Below, in pieces: positions 45,666-56,307 of a stretch of DNA of 64,000 nucleotides. Source of the stretch: Erodium maritimum (taxonomy: Eukaryota; Streptophyta; Magnoliopsida; Geraniales; Geraniaceae); assembly GCA_963921825.1 (NCBI GenBank), contig OY997595.1, forward strand, positions 69,161,879 through 69,225,878. The letters run 5' to 3'. The stretch's first letter is position 1, and every line of letters begins with the position of its first letter. Made by a program: the position numbers and the translations under genes. The notes below the pieces were generated by a model. It ran no database searches. It was not told the DNA's origin and saw only the letters and a list, made by a program, of their open reading frames with translations.

Positions 45666-45900
45666 GATAAATTACGCATATTTTACAAAATGTACGTGTA
45701 AATTGTTTTTTTTTTCCACAAATAAAATATCTAAACATTTTTTGTTTGCAAATGACGGAGATTAGTCTTGTGACTTTAATTTTTTTTATTTAAATTATAT
45801 CTTTGATTTTTACATTATACTTGTCTAAAAATTTACAACTTTCATATATATACGTGTTTTGTGATTTAAGACCCCACTTCAAAAAAATTGTAACAAAAAT
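45666..45900. mobile_element. Relic of a family B MITE
   Basis: Internal strings such as ACGGAGATTAGTCTTGTGAC resemble the interior of family B elements. The ends are degraded. Confidence 0.35.
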
Positions 45901-46057
45901 ATTGTGGTGATTGATTTAAGGACGTAAAATGGTTAGGAGATATCGATTGTATAAAATTAATTCATTGGTAATAGTACAAAAATACATAATTTCTCATAAT
46001 TTTTTTATTCGCTGTCATATCATGGTTAATGATTAATAGATTACTCAAAATATCATA

Positions 46058-48510
46058 TATTTTTTAGAGAAACGATGATATTATTAATTTAAAGCAATCT
46101 GGTGCCCACGAATGTAGGAATCACCATACATAAACCAAACTAACAGAATTGGAAAGACAAGTGCAGAAAAGTAAATTTTGCTCTTAGACATAATGGCGGT
46201 CGGGGGGGCGGGACTGCGGTAGCATCCAGGGACACCGATACAGTATACTCCAACCATAAGAAACTGATCGAGCAAATCAGAGGATAAACAAGCAGTGGTG
46301 GACCAATTACTCCCCTGGTAAATCAGCGTGCGTCGTCCTCCCTTGACTGATAATGGTAGGGCTCCTGAACGCGAGATTGCTGACTCCGAAGTGGTAGAGA
46401 AGTAACTCATCAACTGTTGGTGGTACCAATGCCACCTATACACCAGGGAAAAGGTACAGCCGACCAAACCTTCCCTGACCCCTTCCATACTCATTCTTGG
46501 AGGCGAGGGTGCTTGAAGCCCTTTGCCACTGCAGATGACGCCCCATTCGACGCCGCAGATTCTTCGTCCTCCTCAGGATCCTCCTCCCTCATTTCCCTCT
46601 TATTCCAAAATAATGATGGCGTCGGATCCCGTATTAACCAGCCCACCGGCCCCTCATCCTCCCCCGCTTCTTGATGTCCCCACCACCCTGTTCCTTCCTA
46701 CTTTGGTGGTGTCCTTGGTACCCCCTTAGAGTGGCCTCCTTTTTCCGACTCCCTAAGTAAGTCCAGTTCGTCCCTGGAACGACATTTCCATGTTTCGCTT
46801 TCTCTATCGCTGACCTCGGGGCCCCTGGTGCCTTCAGGGAGGACCCCCGAACTCCCCCAACAACCGGATAGACCGGGAAGAGGTGGACCGCACATCAACA
46901 CCAAAAATAGTGCTCAGGTAAGTGTTCATACGAAATATCTAGACGCGTTCTTACCTGAGAGGCGGACATACGGAACCAGAGCTGACTATACAGAGGGACT
47001 CGGATATCCGCCCTGATTCTGACCTTTATAAAATCTCCCCAACAGAGGCCATCCTTGTCCACATCCACGCCTTGACAGACTCCCAGCGTGTTGCCTACTC
47101 TGAATCTCACATCTCTCGTCCAAGCCCCTACTGGTAAATTTGACACCCGCGCCCAGACCGAGAAATGGTGGAATTGCAGGTCCTTAACCTACATGTGGGC
47201 CCTCATGTACGTAAACAGGACCAGGGAATCTCAAAAGGACCATGGTTCACCCATCAGAACCTTTTTCCCTTTCCTTAGATGACCAAAAGAAAAAGGCGAC
47301 CAGACCTCCTTCCAGGGGTTTGGCCTCGACCTTTATTCCCCAGACATCCTCCATTCGCGCCACCAGTGACTTCCAGAAGATCTTCCTGGTAGTCAGGACT
47401 TTGGCTGCCAACGTGAATCTATACGAATTCCCACGGCTAGTGACCTCTTGGACTGGCACAACTACCTCCTTAATCATCACCGCGCCCATTTGGGAGTCCA
47501 ATGCTCCGACCTGTTCCCCCTGAGAACCCCAAACTCTGTACGGTGGAATGCCCATATGCTTCGGATCCCCCTGACTCGATTGGGCCACTCGAACCGGCGG
47601 GTTCGGATCGTACCCATAACCCTGTCCCGACCCGGGCATCGCTCCGACCCGCGTCCCCGTTCCGGTCCGCTGTCCACCCGACCCGTCCGCCGGATCCCGA
47701 CCGACCCGTAACGAGCAGCCCACCGGGCTATGTCCCCATCTCCTCCCCGAGTCCAGCCCAGATAGTGACCCAGGCAAGCTTGAGGTATTGCTCCAGCCCG
47801 TCAGACATCCCCTATAAAGCCCTGGCCCAGGCCCACTTCCTCCCCGGCCCGAACCACTGAAACCCTAGCAGCATCCGGCGCCGCCAACTCCTTCCCCTTT
47901 CTTCGTCGCCAAGCAACCGCCTCCAGCGTCTCCTCCGGCGTGATCTCCGAGCTCGATGAGATTGGGATCGGGTTGAGCCCATCTCCCTTGTTCGCCGGCA
48001 ACGCGAGAGCCAGTCCACTACCACCGGCATCCCGAGTCACTCCCGTCGTCCTGCCCCACTACCCAGACGCCGAGGCCTCAGCCCTCTCGCCGACGTACGG
48101 TGGAGGCCAGTCGCCCCTGATCGGACCCGACCTCCCACCACCCATCCTTCTTCTTCCTCGGGACGGGCCGAGAAACACATCACCGACGTCCCCTCAACCT
48201 GCTCCGTCATCACCCCTCCGAGATCGCCAGGTTATCCTCCCGCTCCGGCTCCTCCTCCGACCACGAGATCTGGGTACCCACCGTCTCCTCCGTCGGCTCC
48301 ACCCCACCAGGCCCGTGAGACCCATCCCGGTCGGCATGAGGCACGTCCCGGTCATCCTGCTCCGGCAGGCGAGGCCCCCAGTGCACCCCGCCGTTGCAGC
48401 CGCTCTCCCCGCCCTCTATCTCGCTCGAAAACTCCATGAACCGCGACGAAACTCACAAAACCCCTCTAAACCCTAGTAGAGCAAAAGAGGCTGCGTCGAC
48501 TAAGGAAAGA
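46058..48510 (-). mobile_element. LINE derivative with ORF1 remains and 18-bp target duplication
   Basis: ATTACTCAAAATATCATA flanks it at 46040-46057 and 48511-48528. On the minus strand it begins near 48510 and ends in a short A-rich tail near 46058. ORF1 remains run from about 48437 (MEFSSEIEGGESGC) through a DUF4283-like stretch at 47247-47777 (GNSYRFTLAAKVLTTRKIFW). They end with a DUF4283/zinc-knuckle part at 46895-47146 (GLCWGDFIKVRIRADI, then DISYEHLPEHYFWC). These are features of plant L1-type ORF1. Frames are interrupted, and the reverse transcriptase is absent: ORF1 passes directly to the 3' tail region. Confidence 0.75.
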
Positions 48511-49030
48511 ATTACTCAAAATATCATAAGACAACATGAATAGAAAAAAATTGTCTGATCTTTCATTATTTTTTTAAAGAAAAGAATTAAATTAATATTA
48601 TTTTTAGTAGCTTGAACAATGATATGCGATTAGGCTGAAAAAAAATCAATTTGCCACGAATTTGAATTAAGAGTTTCCTTGATGTTCAATTATAAAAATA
48701 AACAAGTTCCTGAGGGTAACATTTGTACAAGAAAAAATGGTGAGGGATGGAGACGATAGGAAGTTGCGGAGAAGGAGCATAATACGATTGAGAACCATGT
48801 GAAGCTGATCTACAGATTTGTCGCTACCTTATAAATATCCATTAATGTTTTTCTTTAATTACAAAAGAACCATTAATGTTGACTTCTCTTAAAATGACAT
48901 TTATACCCTCTTCCGGACAAAATGATGGGCCTTCAGCCGGGCCTTGACGCTTGAATACGGGCTTGGGCTCATTGTTCTGGTGGACAGTTAGGTATAACGA
49001 AAAACAAATATTTACGATATGTATAAATAT

Positions 49031-49822
49031 CAGTTAATGTTGATTACTCTGTAAAATGGTATTTATGAGGGGTTTCAAAATTGATCTGAAATCTGATTTA
49101 TCTGGGAAATTCGCCTAACCGTTTTTATGGGGTTTGTCTCCGTGAGTTATTGAGACGGTATTGGATCACAAAAAAGCCAATCTCGAGTAAATAGGTCCAG
49201 AGTTTAAGGATCAACTCGACCTATACAATCAATGAAACACACATGATTTGAACTTTGAATTTGAGCATTTGATGAAATTTTAATAGATCAGAGAGTTTTT
49301 TCATTGTTAAAAAGCGACCACATTGAGAATTAAAAGTATTTTTAATCACTTTTTAATTATTTTTTTGTTAATAAAACATTATTTAGAAGTATATTAGATT
49401 AATGTAATGAATCTTTATTAGTTTTCTCAGTTAATGTTGATTACTCTGTAAAATGGTATTTATGAGGGGTTTCAAAATTGACCTGGAATCTGATTTATCT
49501 GGGAAATTCGCCTAACCGTTTTTATGGGGTTTGTCCCCGTGAGTTATTGGGACAATATTGGATCACAAAAAAGCCAATCTGGAGTAAATAGGTCCAGAGT
49601 TTAAGGATCACCTCGACCTATACAATCAATGAAACACACATGATTTGAACTTTGAATTTGAGCATTTGATGAAATTTTAATAGATCAGAGAGATTTTTCA
49701 TTGTTAAAAAGCGACCACATTGAGAATCAAAAGTATTTTTAATCACTTTTTAATTATTTTTTGTTAATAAAACATTATTTAGAAGTATATTAGATTAATG
49801 TAATGAATCTTTATTAGTTTTC
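49031..49822. repeat. 397-bp tandem duplication
   Basis: Copies start CAGTTAATGTTGATTACTCT at 49031 and 49428. They differ at roughly ten positions. A more diverged partial copy of the start lies at about 48868. Confidence 0.9.
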
Positions 49823-49903
49823 TTGATTGTATGGTGTCTCCGTTTACTCGGACACTAAGTTTATTTTAATTTATAATATCTATCGTTCTTCCTCAAAAAA
49901 AAA
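49815..49903 (+). mobile_element. Short 5'-truncated LINE tail
   Basis: About 89 bases ending in an A run are flanked by AATGTAATGAATCTTTAT at 49797-49814 and 49904-49921. This is the signature of target-primed reverse transcription with severe 5' truncation. Confidence 0.65.
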
Positions 49904-50283
49904 AATGTAATGAATCTTTATAATTTAACGTTATAAATTATAAATAGTTCAGATTGACCGGTGTAAATCGGTCCATAACTCGAACATGTCAATTTAAACA
50001 TTATTTTTGGGTTTGGGGCCGGGAACGGTTTCAAACTTCTTGACCAGGTCACTCCATATCGGTTTAAAATTTTGCTTATAGGACCGAGGCCCGGCCCATG
50101 GACACCCTAGTACTTCTGGCCTATTCCGGACGAAATGAAGGGGCTTTCACTATTGGGCCTTGACGCTATAATATGGGCTTGGGGTCGTTGTTCTGGTGGG
50201 CAGTTGAAGAAAAAAGAAAAAGAGAAATAAAAATAGAATATTTATTTTGTTGACGAAGAAGAAGGAGAATAGAAGACACAGAA

Positions 50284-53200
50284 ATGGATTGCAGGAACGA
50301 AGTGGGGAAGCCGGTGATAGTGCTGATATGTGGAAGCTTAGTGTACTACCACTGCGCTTACCGGAATTCGAGCCTCCTCTCTCTCTTCTCCGACGTCCTC
50401 ATCGTCCTCCTCTGCTCCCTCGCCATCCTCGGCCTCCTCTTCCGCCAATTGAACATCTCGTACGTCCCCTCCTCCTCTTCTTCCTCCTTGATTTCCTCTT
50501 GTTTCCGAAATTGACCACCTTTTCTCGGCGATTAGGGTTCCTGTTGATCCCATAGAGTGGCAAATTTCTCAGGAAACCGCCAATAGCATCATAGCTTGCT
50601 TGGCCAACACCGTCGGTGCCGCCGAGTCTGTTCTCAGGGTCGCCGCCACCGGCCACGACAAGAGGCTCTTTCTTAAGGTTTTGTTTCTCTGAATTTCATT
50701 TTTTTCCCGAATTTGTGAATTTTTATGCTTATCATTATCTATGGCTGTGGTATGTAGTATCAGAATTTATTTCCCATCTGAAGACAATTATTTTGAATTG
50801 GGAATCCACGATACTGAAAACAATATCTGATTGCTTGTGTAGGTGCATTATCCTTGGAATTTTTTTATCAGTTCTGTTCCTTCTTTGTCATAATGATCAG
50901 TGAAGATATTTCATTTCCTTGTATTTTCATCAGTAAACAATCAGATGATGATTTGTCATCACTTAAAAGCTGAGTGTATATCATTTAATGAGAGGGTGTT
51001 AGTATGTTAAACCCATCTCTTGCAATCCTAGGCAATTTCATCGAATAGAACTGTAACTAAGGTTTCTCATTTTGGGTGTACGGGTTGAGAGTTTGAGTTT
51101 ATAGATTGGTGGAACAGTCAGTCATACATGGTAATTTAACTTTTAATGAACAAGGATACTAGTCTCCCAAACTGAATTTGGTGAGGGCTTTCATTCACTT
51201 TTTTTGTGTGTATTGAAATGAGAGCTGAAAGCAAGATGGGTTTGGTTTCATCTCAGCAAGCAACTTTGGGCCAACTTCATGCTTGGGTAGACTGACTGGA
51301 ATTTTTTACTGATATTTAGTGGGTATGGATAATATTCTTGATTGATTGATAAAAATATGGGTTTCTGATTCTCTGTTCTTGTCTTTTGACAATAAGGTAA
51401 GCAATGAATTGCATCAAATTACTGTTAATGTTGCTAAGCCTGAATGAGTGTATAGAAATTGTGTTTAGTGATGAACCTTTCTTTTTATCACATATCATTT
51501 ATCATTTTGGTGACTTCCTATATATTTCAAGATCACCCTAGATTAATTGTTATCTGTTAGAGTTTAGTTTATTTCCAGTTTAAGTATTTCCTATTCTTAT
51601 TTAACTTAGATTTCCTACATTATTTAGTATTAGTACTTCCTATTTCGCATAGAGTTAATCCCTATATAAAGAGATGCTCTCATTGTATTGAAACATCAAG
51701 AATATCAAGTATAATTAATTATATTTCTAGAATTTTACATGGTATCAGAGCCTGGTTCGATCCTAGGTTAGATTTTCATGGGTTATGGCTTTGCCCACTC
51801 GTTAATATATAATTTAGCGGGTGGGCAAGGCATTATTGTTCGGGATTTCTATTGTTCATCCGCGAGTACTGTTCATCGACAAACACTGTTCATCATCTAC
51901 TGTTCACGGGGTGCTGTTCACGCCGGTACTGTTCACGCGCTGGAAATTCGGTCCGAGTAGTTTTCTTCCATCTCAGTTTTTTTTTCTTCTAATTTTAAGG
52001 TTTTGGTGATTTTCCTGAAACTAAAAATCACACATTCTGCGCGTCCGTAAAATCAGCATGGTTTGCACTATCGTCGTGCCTACTTACATATGTTTTATAC
52101 CGTCGTTATACGACGTAGTTGTTCAAAGTTTCCCACCGTCGTTATCGACGTAGTTGCTCGAAGTTGTTTCGCACCGTCGTTATACGGCATAGTTGCTCGA
52201 AGTTGTTTCGCATCGTCGTTATGGGACGTCGTTGCTTGAAATTTTTTGCAGCGTCATGTGACATAGTCGCTTGAAGTTGTTTCGCATTGTCGTTATGTGA
52301 CTTGCGTGAAGATGTTTTGCTTCCACGTGGTGGAATTGCTCGAAGCTGAATCGTGCGTCCGTAAAATCAGGGTATGAGCCAATGGCTCCAGATCGTCTTA
52401 GGCATTAAAAAGCCGTTATTGGGTATCGTCCCGTTTATCACCTCCACCTTGTGGTCTTCGGTACATACGCAGATGTCCAGACCTGCTATGACCCACGTGT
52501 AGATGATCATACCTACACGTGAGGGGAGTGTTGAAAAAAAAAATCTTAGTCTTCGGCAACAACATCATAGTGGTGAAGCAACAACATGAAGAAATTTGAA
52601 ATTTATTCTTCGTCCACGTGCAAGACTCGTTATCCGATATGCACGTGAGGGGGAGTGTTAGAGTTTAGTTTATTTCCAGTTTAAGTATTTCCTATTCTTA
52701 TTTAACTTAGATTTACTACATTGTTTAATATTAGTACTTCCTATTTCGCATAGAGTTAATCCCTATATAAAGAGATGCTCTCATTGTATTGAATCATTAA
52801 GATTATCAACAACTATCAATAATATTTCAGAATTTTACATTATCTACGTACACTCTGAAGTACATTTTCTGAGGGACATATTTTACTAACTGGAATTATA
52901 CTCTCCCGAGTTATTTAGCATAGATGCTGTACATTTATTTATCCTCTCTCTTTGGTCTTGTATGTAACTCTATGTGTGAAACCAAGAAGAGAACTGGTTT
53001 TATTAATGAGTATATCTTCAGGTGGTGGTTTCGCTTTATATCCTGTCTGCTTTGGGAAGATTGGTCTCAGGTGTTACAGTTGCTTATGCTGGTACGTCTG
53101 ATGATTACATTTGTATCTGTATATATCTGTGATTGCTGGCAAACTTGGTACTTCCACTGAAGTCACAATTAAGGGAGTTGCTTGTTCTGTCACTTCTGCT

Positions 53201-53938
53201 GAAGTTTTCTTCACTCTGCATAACCTCTTTGGCTTAGATATAGACTGAGTATTATGTTTCTATGACGTGCACAATCACAAAATATCATGTTGCCTATTAT
53301 TTGTGAATATTACGATGTAGTTGAATGCTTGAGTTCCAGAATCAAATTCATCTGCATGCTTATTTCTGCTGCTTACGTATATAATAGGGTTAATTGTCAA
53401 ACACTACCCTAAAGTATTGTCCAAAAACGAAAAACTACCTAAAGTTTTGTCCACGCTTTTAGGCTACACTAAATTTTTGTCCACCGACTTCCATTAGAAA
53501 CAGGTTAGTTGTCAAAAACTACCCTAAAGTATTGCCCACACAACTATAGAATGCATTATGAATTGCCCACAAAGTATTGTCCACAAACGAAAAACTACCT
53601 AAAGTTTTGTCCACCGACTTACGTTAGAAAAAAGTAACAGGGAGAATACCATAACTGAGAAAATAATGTCCTGGGTGAGGAGGGTGAAACTCTGAGGCCT
53701 CTGTAGAAACCAATATTATTAGCTATTACTTGAGATGTCAAGGAAAATCTCCAGACAATGAGAAGATAATGTCTTGTACTTGGAATTTTCTACATCTGTG
53801 TCCCATGTAAAATGTGTTTTGTTTCACGCAGGATTGTGCTTGTTTTGCCTCTACTTGTTGGCTGAGAACTCCCAATCGATAAGCTTGTGTCTGTCTCGGT
53901 TTTTGGGAAGAAACGGCTCTGCTGTGGAGAATGATTAG
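50284..53938 (+). CDS. RTNLB23: Small reticulon-like protein (RTNLB23-like)
   Basis: Four coding exons (50284-50459, 50536-50677, 53022-53091, 53832-53938) encode 164 aa. It starts MDCRNEVGKPVIVLICGSLV. Two hydrophobic segments at about residues 9-26 and 32-54 are followed by a hydrophilic stretch (DPIEWQISQETANSIIACLA) and a second hydrophobic pair in exons 3 and 4 (SLYILSALGRLVSGVTVAYA, then GLCLFCLYLLA). This is a reticulon-homology layout in a very short protein. Reticulons wedge into the ER membrane and shape tubules. I recall an Arabidopsis RTNLB of this type beside a V-ATPase subunit A gene. The 2.3-kb second intron holds a TRIM. No start other than 50284 keeps the first membrane segment. 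Confidence 0.88.
51550..52844 (+). mobile_element. TRIM-like miniature LTR retrotransposon
   Basis: LTRs at 51555-51739 (185 bp) and 52656-52839 (184 bp) begin TGTTAGAGTTTAG and end AATTTTACA. The primer site TGGTATCAGAGC follows the 5' LTR directly (51740-51751), and a GTGAGGGGGAG polypurine tract precedes the 3' LTR. TTATC flanks the element (51550-51554, 52840-52844). The 916-bp interior has no gag or pol. The LTRs differ at a small number of positions, mainly near their right ends, so this insertion is older than the copia element. Confidence 0.92.
51840..52325 (+). repeat. Repeat arrays inside the TRIM
   Basis: About seven TACTGTTCA-like motifs occur in 51845-51935. From 52075 to 52310 a unit of about 45 bases (CGTCGTTATACGACGTAG, then TTGCTCGAAGTTGTTTCG) repeats about five times with drift. 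Confidence 0.8.
53392..53632. repeat. Two-unit repeat in last reticulon intron
   Basis: GTCAAACACTACCCTAAAGT recurs as GTCAAAAACTACCCTAAAGT about 112 bases later. Each is followed by ACGAAAAACTACCTAAAGTT and a GTCCACCGACTT block. The start GGGTTAATTGTCAAAAACTA resembles the termini of the MITEs here. Confidence 0.6.
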
Positions 53939-54681
53939 TTTACCCTTGTGACCAACGTGTATTGACCAAATGCTAGTGTTTCTATTGTAAGGTTGACTTT
54001 GCTTTATTCTGTAAATGCAACTTAATACCTGTTCCTCTCGCTTGGAGTTGAACTTATTCGAAAGAGCATATGTTTTCCTAGTAGTGTGAGTATCCTGAAC
54101 ACGGTAATGGGCAATGCATAAACCACGTTAACAAGTCTTTTGACTGAAGCCATACTGAATGGTTTGCATGAGCTTATCCAAAGAGAGTGCATGATGTACC
54201 AGCATACCAACATTTTTGCTAGAAATAACTTTCGGTAGATATACAAATTTATGGGACTAATAGAATCTGAACTCACTAAAAGCATCTAGTATGCACAAGA
54301 TGATTAGTCGAGAATCTGGTCGAATTGAGGGTAATTCACTGACCCTCCCACAGTTATACTCGTCCCACGCTGAGCAAATATTCACATGGTGCGTGGTAAG
54401 TGATCATAGACCACTTTTTTTCGGACGAACGACAAATCCTACGTTTCCGTAGAGAGAGAATCGTTTCAATCCTTGTTTTTTTAGGGAGAATATCTTGAAT
54501 CCTTCGTTTCTTTCGTTTCATACAATCAAAAATCATGTTACGGTTGCTTGGAACCAACCCACCCAGTTCACTCTATCAAAAGCTTTTGCACACTCCACAC
54601 TGAGCACCACCTCCCAGGTATTATGCTCTACCTGCCACAAAATCGTTCCACAATCCTCCAAGATCTCACAATCCACCCACA
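53939..54681. other. Reticulon 3' flank
   Basis: 3' UTR and AT-rich downstream DNA, with no supportable gene. It may include the outer part of the degenerate gypsy element that follows. Confidence 0.4.
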
Positions 54682-55930
54682 ATGGCTCAACGCCAGTGTG
54701 AGATGATCGATTTCGCAAGGGGTTATGTGTTTGATGTGGAGAGAAATTCTCCAAAGAGCATCGTTATGCAAAGTCACAATTATTTCAGCTGTTGGTTGAG
54801 GGTGATCCCATCTTCTAATCGGATGGTGATGTGTGACACACTAGATCCACTTATTAAGGAGGATCAGATGTCAAGGGTTGGGGACCCAATTATCTCGCTG
54901 AATGCATTATATTATATGGGTCACACAATGACCAGTTCGGGACTGATTTCGGGTGTTGAAGTAACCATATTGGTGGACTCCATCTTGACAAGAGCTAAAA
55001 GTGAAATGAATTTATCCTTCTCGACAGAGCTATTGGTGCGTGGCTGTGATATGATATTGGGTATTCAATGGTTTGTGACTTTGGGACCTATTTTTTGGAA
55101 TTTATGGACTTCCAAATCCAAGGTCAATGGACTCGTCGATTTCTTGTCCTACAAGGCAACGCTGCACTCGATTGTCAATCCATAGTTCTAATATATTTGA
55201 GTGGAAGACTCGACTCCGTCCTCACGATCGCATGGATCTTCTCTGCCCGAACATAGAGGCACTATTATTGGAGTTTGAGGAGCTCTTCGCTATACCCCGG
55301 GTCTCACACTCTCGAACAAACGATCCACTCCTTCTTAACGCGCATCATGTGTGAATCGACTTTGTCGCTACCGTTCTCTACAGAAACTCATATCTGAGAT
55401 GCTCGAATCGGGTATAATCCACCACAACAAGAGAATTTTCCTTCCCTGTGACTTTGGTTAAAAAAGATAATATTTGGAGGTTTTGTGTCGATTATCGACG
55501 CTTGAATGCTATCAAGTTGAAAGTTAAGTTTCTCATTCTATTGGTGGAAGAATCACTGGATGAACTCATGGAGTATAAGTTTTTACTAAGCTCAATTTAA
55601 GGGCATGGTATCATCAGATTTTTAAGAAAGAGGTCTAATATACAGTGTTTTGCACGCATTTAGGATATTATAAATTCTTGGTTATGCATTTCCTTTTAAG
55701 CATACGAATCCTCCATCAACATTTCTGTCTCTCATGAATGAAATCTTTAGACCATTATTACGTGTTTGTGTTTGTGTTTTGGTTTTTTTCGATAATGTGT
55801 TGTTTTACTCTCAATCCTTACAAGATCATTACACTCACCTTAGATTAGTTTTGAGATACTTCGAATAGAAGAGATCCAATATGTATTTGCTACTATTAAT
55901 GTGGAATATTTGAGATATGTGATCTCTGTC
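54682..55930 (+). pseudogene. Degenerate Ty3/gypsy pol fragment
   Basis: A frame at 54682-55185 has ISLNALYYMGHTMTSSG, a protease-like ILVDSILT and GCDMILGIQWFVTLGPIFWN, typical of the gypsy protease region. Downstream, after several stops and frame changes, come WRFCVDYRRLNAI (near 55470-55510), SLMNEIFRPLL-like remnants (near 55725-55760) and VEYLRYVISVQRAAI (near 55900). No LTRs were found. It is an old relic with no coding capacity. Confidence 0.75.
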
Positions 55931-56307
55931 CAACGTGCGGCTATAATATTATGTGTTTTTGGATAGAATATTCCGTGTTTTGAACAGAATATTCCAGAAT
56001 ATTCTGTGTTTTTAGATAGAAAATTATGAATCTTAGAGTTTTCCTTTGATCTTGATGAGTCCGCGGCAAGATGGCTGAAGGATATCAAAGGGAGAGAGGC
56101 ACGACGGGTGTATTGGGCTGAAACTAGGTGGACTGAGTAGATGGGCTGAAGTAGATGGACCGTCAATCTATCAAGTTTCACAGTTGGGCTGAAGTAGTAG
56201 ACAAATACCCAAATCACAATGGATAATTGTCGCACAATTGGGCTCAACTTGAGTACATCACATTACCATGCAAGTCCGAAATCATCTGTTGCTGTATCGG
56301 GAGAGAG
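55931..56307. other. Upstream region of the pseudouridine synthase gene
   Basis: AT-rich DNA with short direct repeats (TTGGGCTGAAGTAG, twice near 56140-56200). It holds the promoter and leader; no distinct motif is convincing. Confidence 0.4.

Larger units (their letters stand above)
48529..50283. other. Repeat-rich upstream region of the reticulon gene
   Basis: No gene is seen. It contains the 397-bp tandem duplication, a short LINE insertion, and two direct repeats of about 78 bp (48915-48992 and 50126-50204, sharing GGGCCTTGACGCT and TTGTTCTGGTGG). The second repeat lies about 80 bases before the reticulon ATG, so it probably overlaps promoter or leader. Confidence 0.5.

Noticed and set aside
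47940-48476. A 178-aa Pro-rich plus-strand open frame
   Set aside because: It lies opposite LINE ORF1 remains, which have family resemblance on the minus strand. GC-rich composition explains the lack of stops.
49031-49822. The 397-bp pair as LTRs of a small retrotransposon
   Set aside because: The copies are directly adjacent with no interior, and lack TG/CA ends, a primer site and a target duplication.
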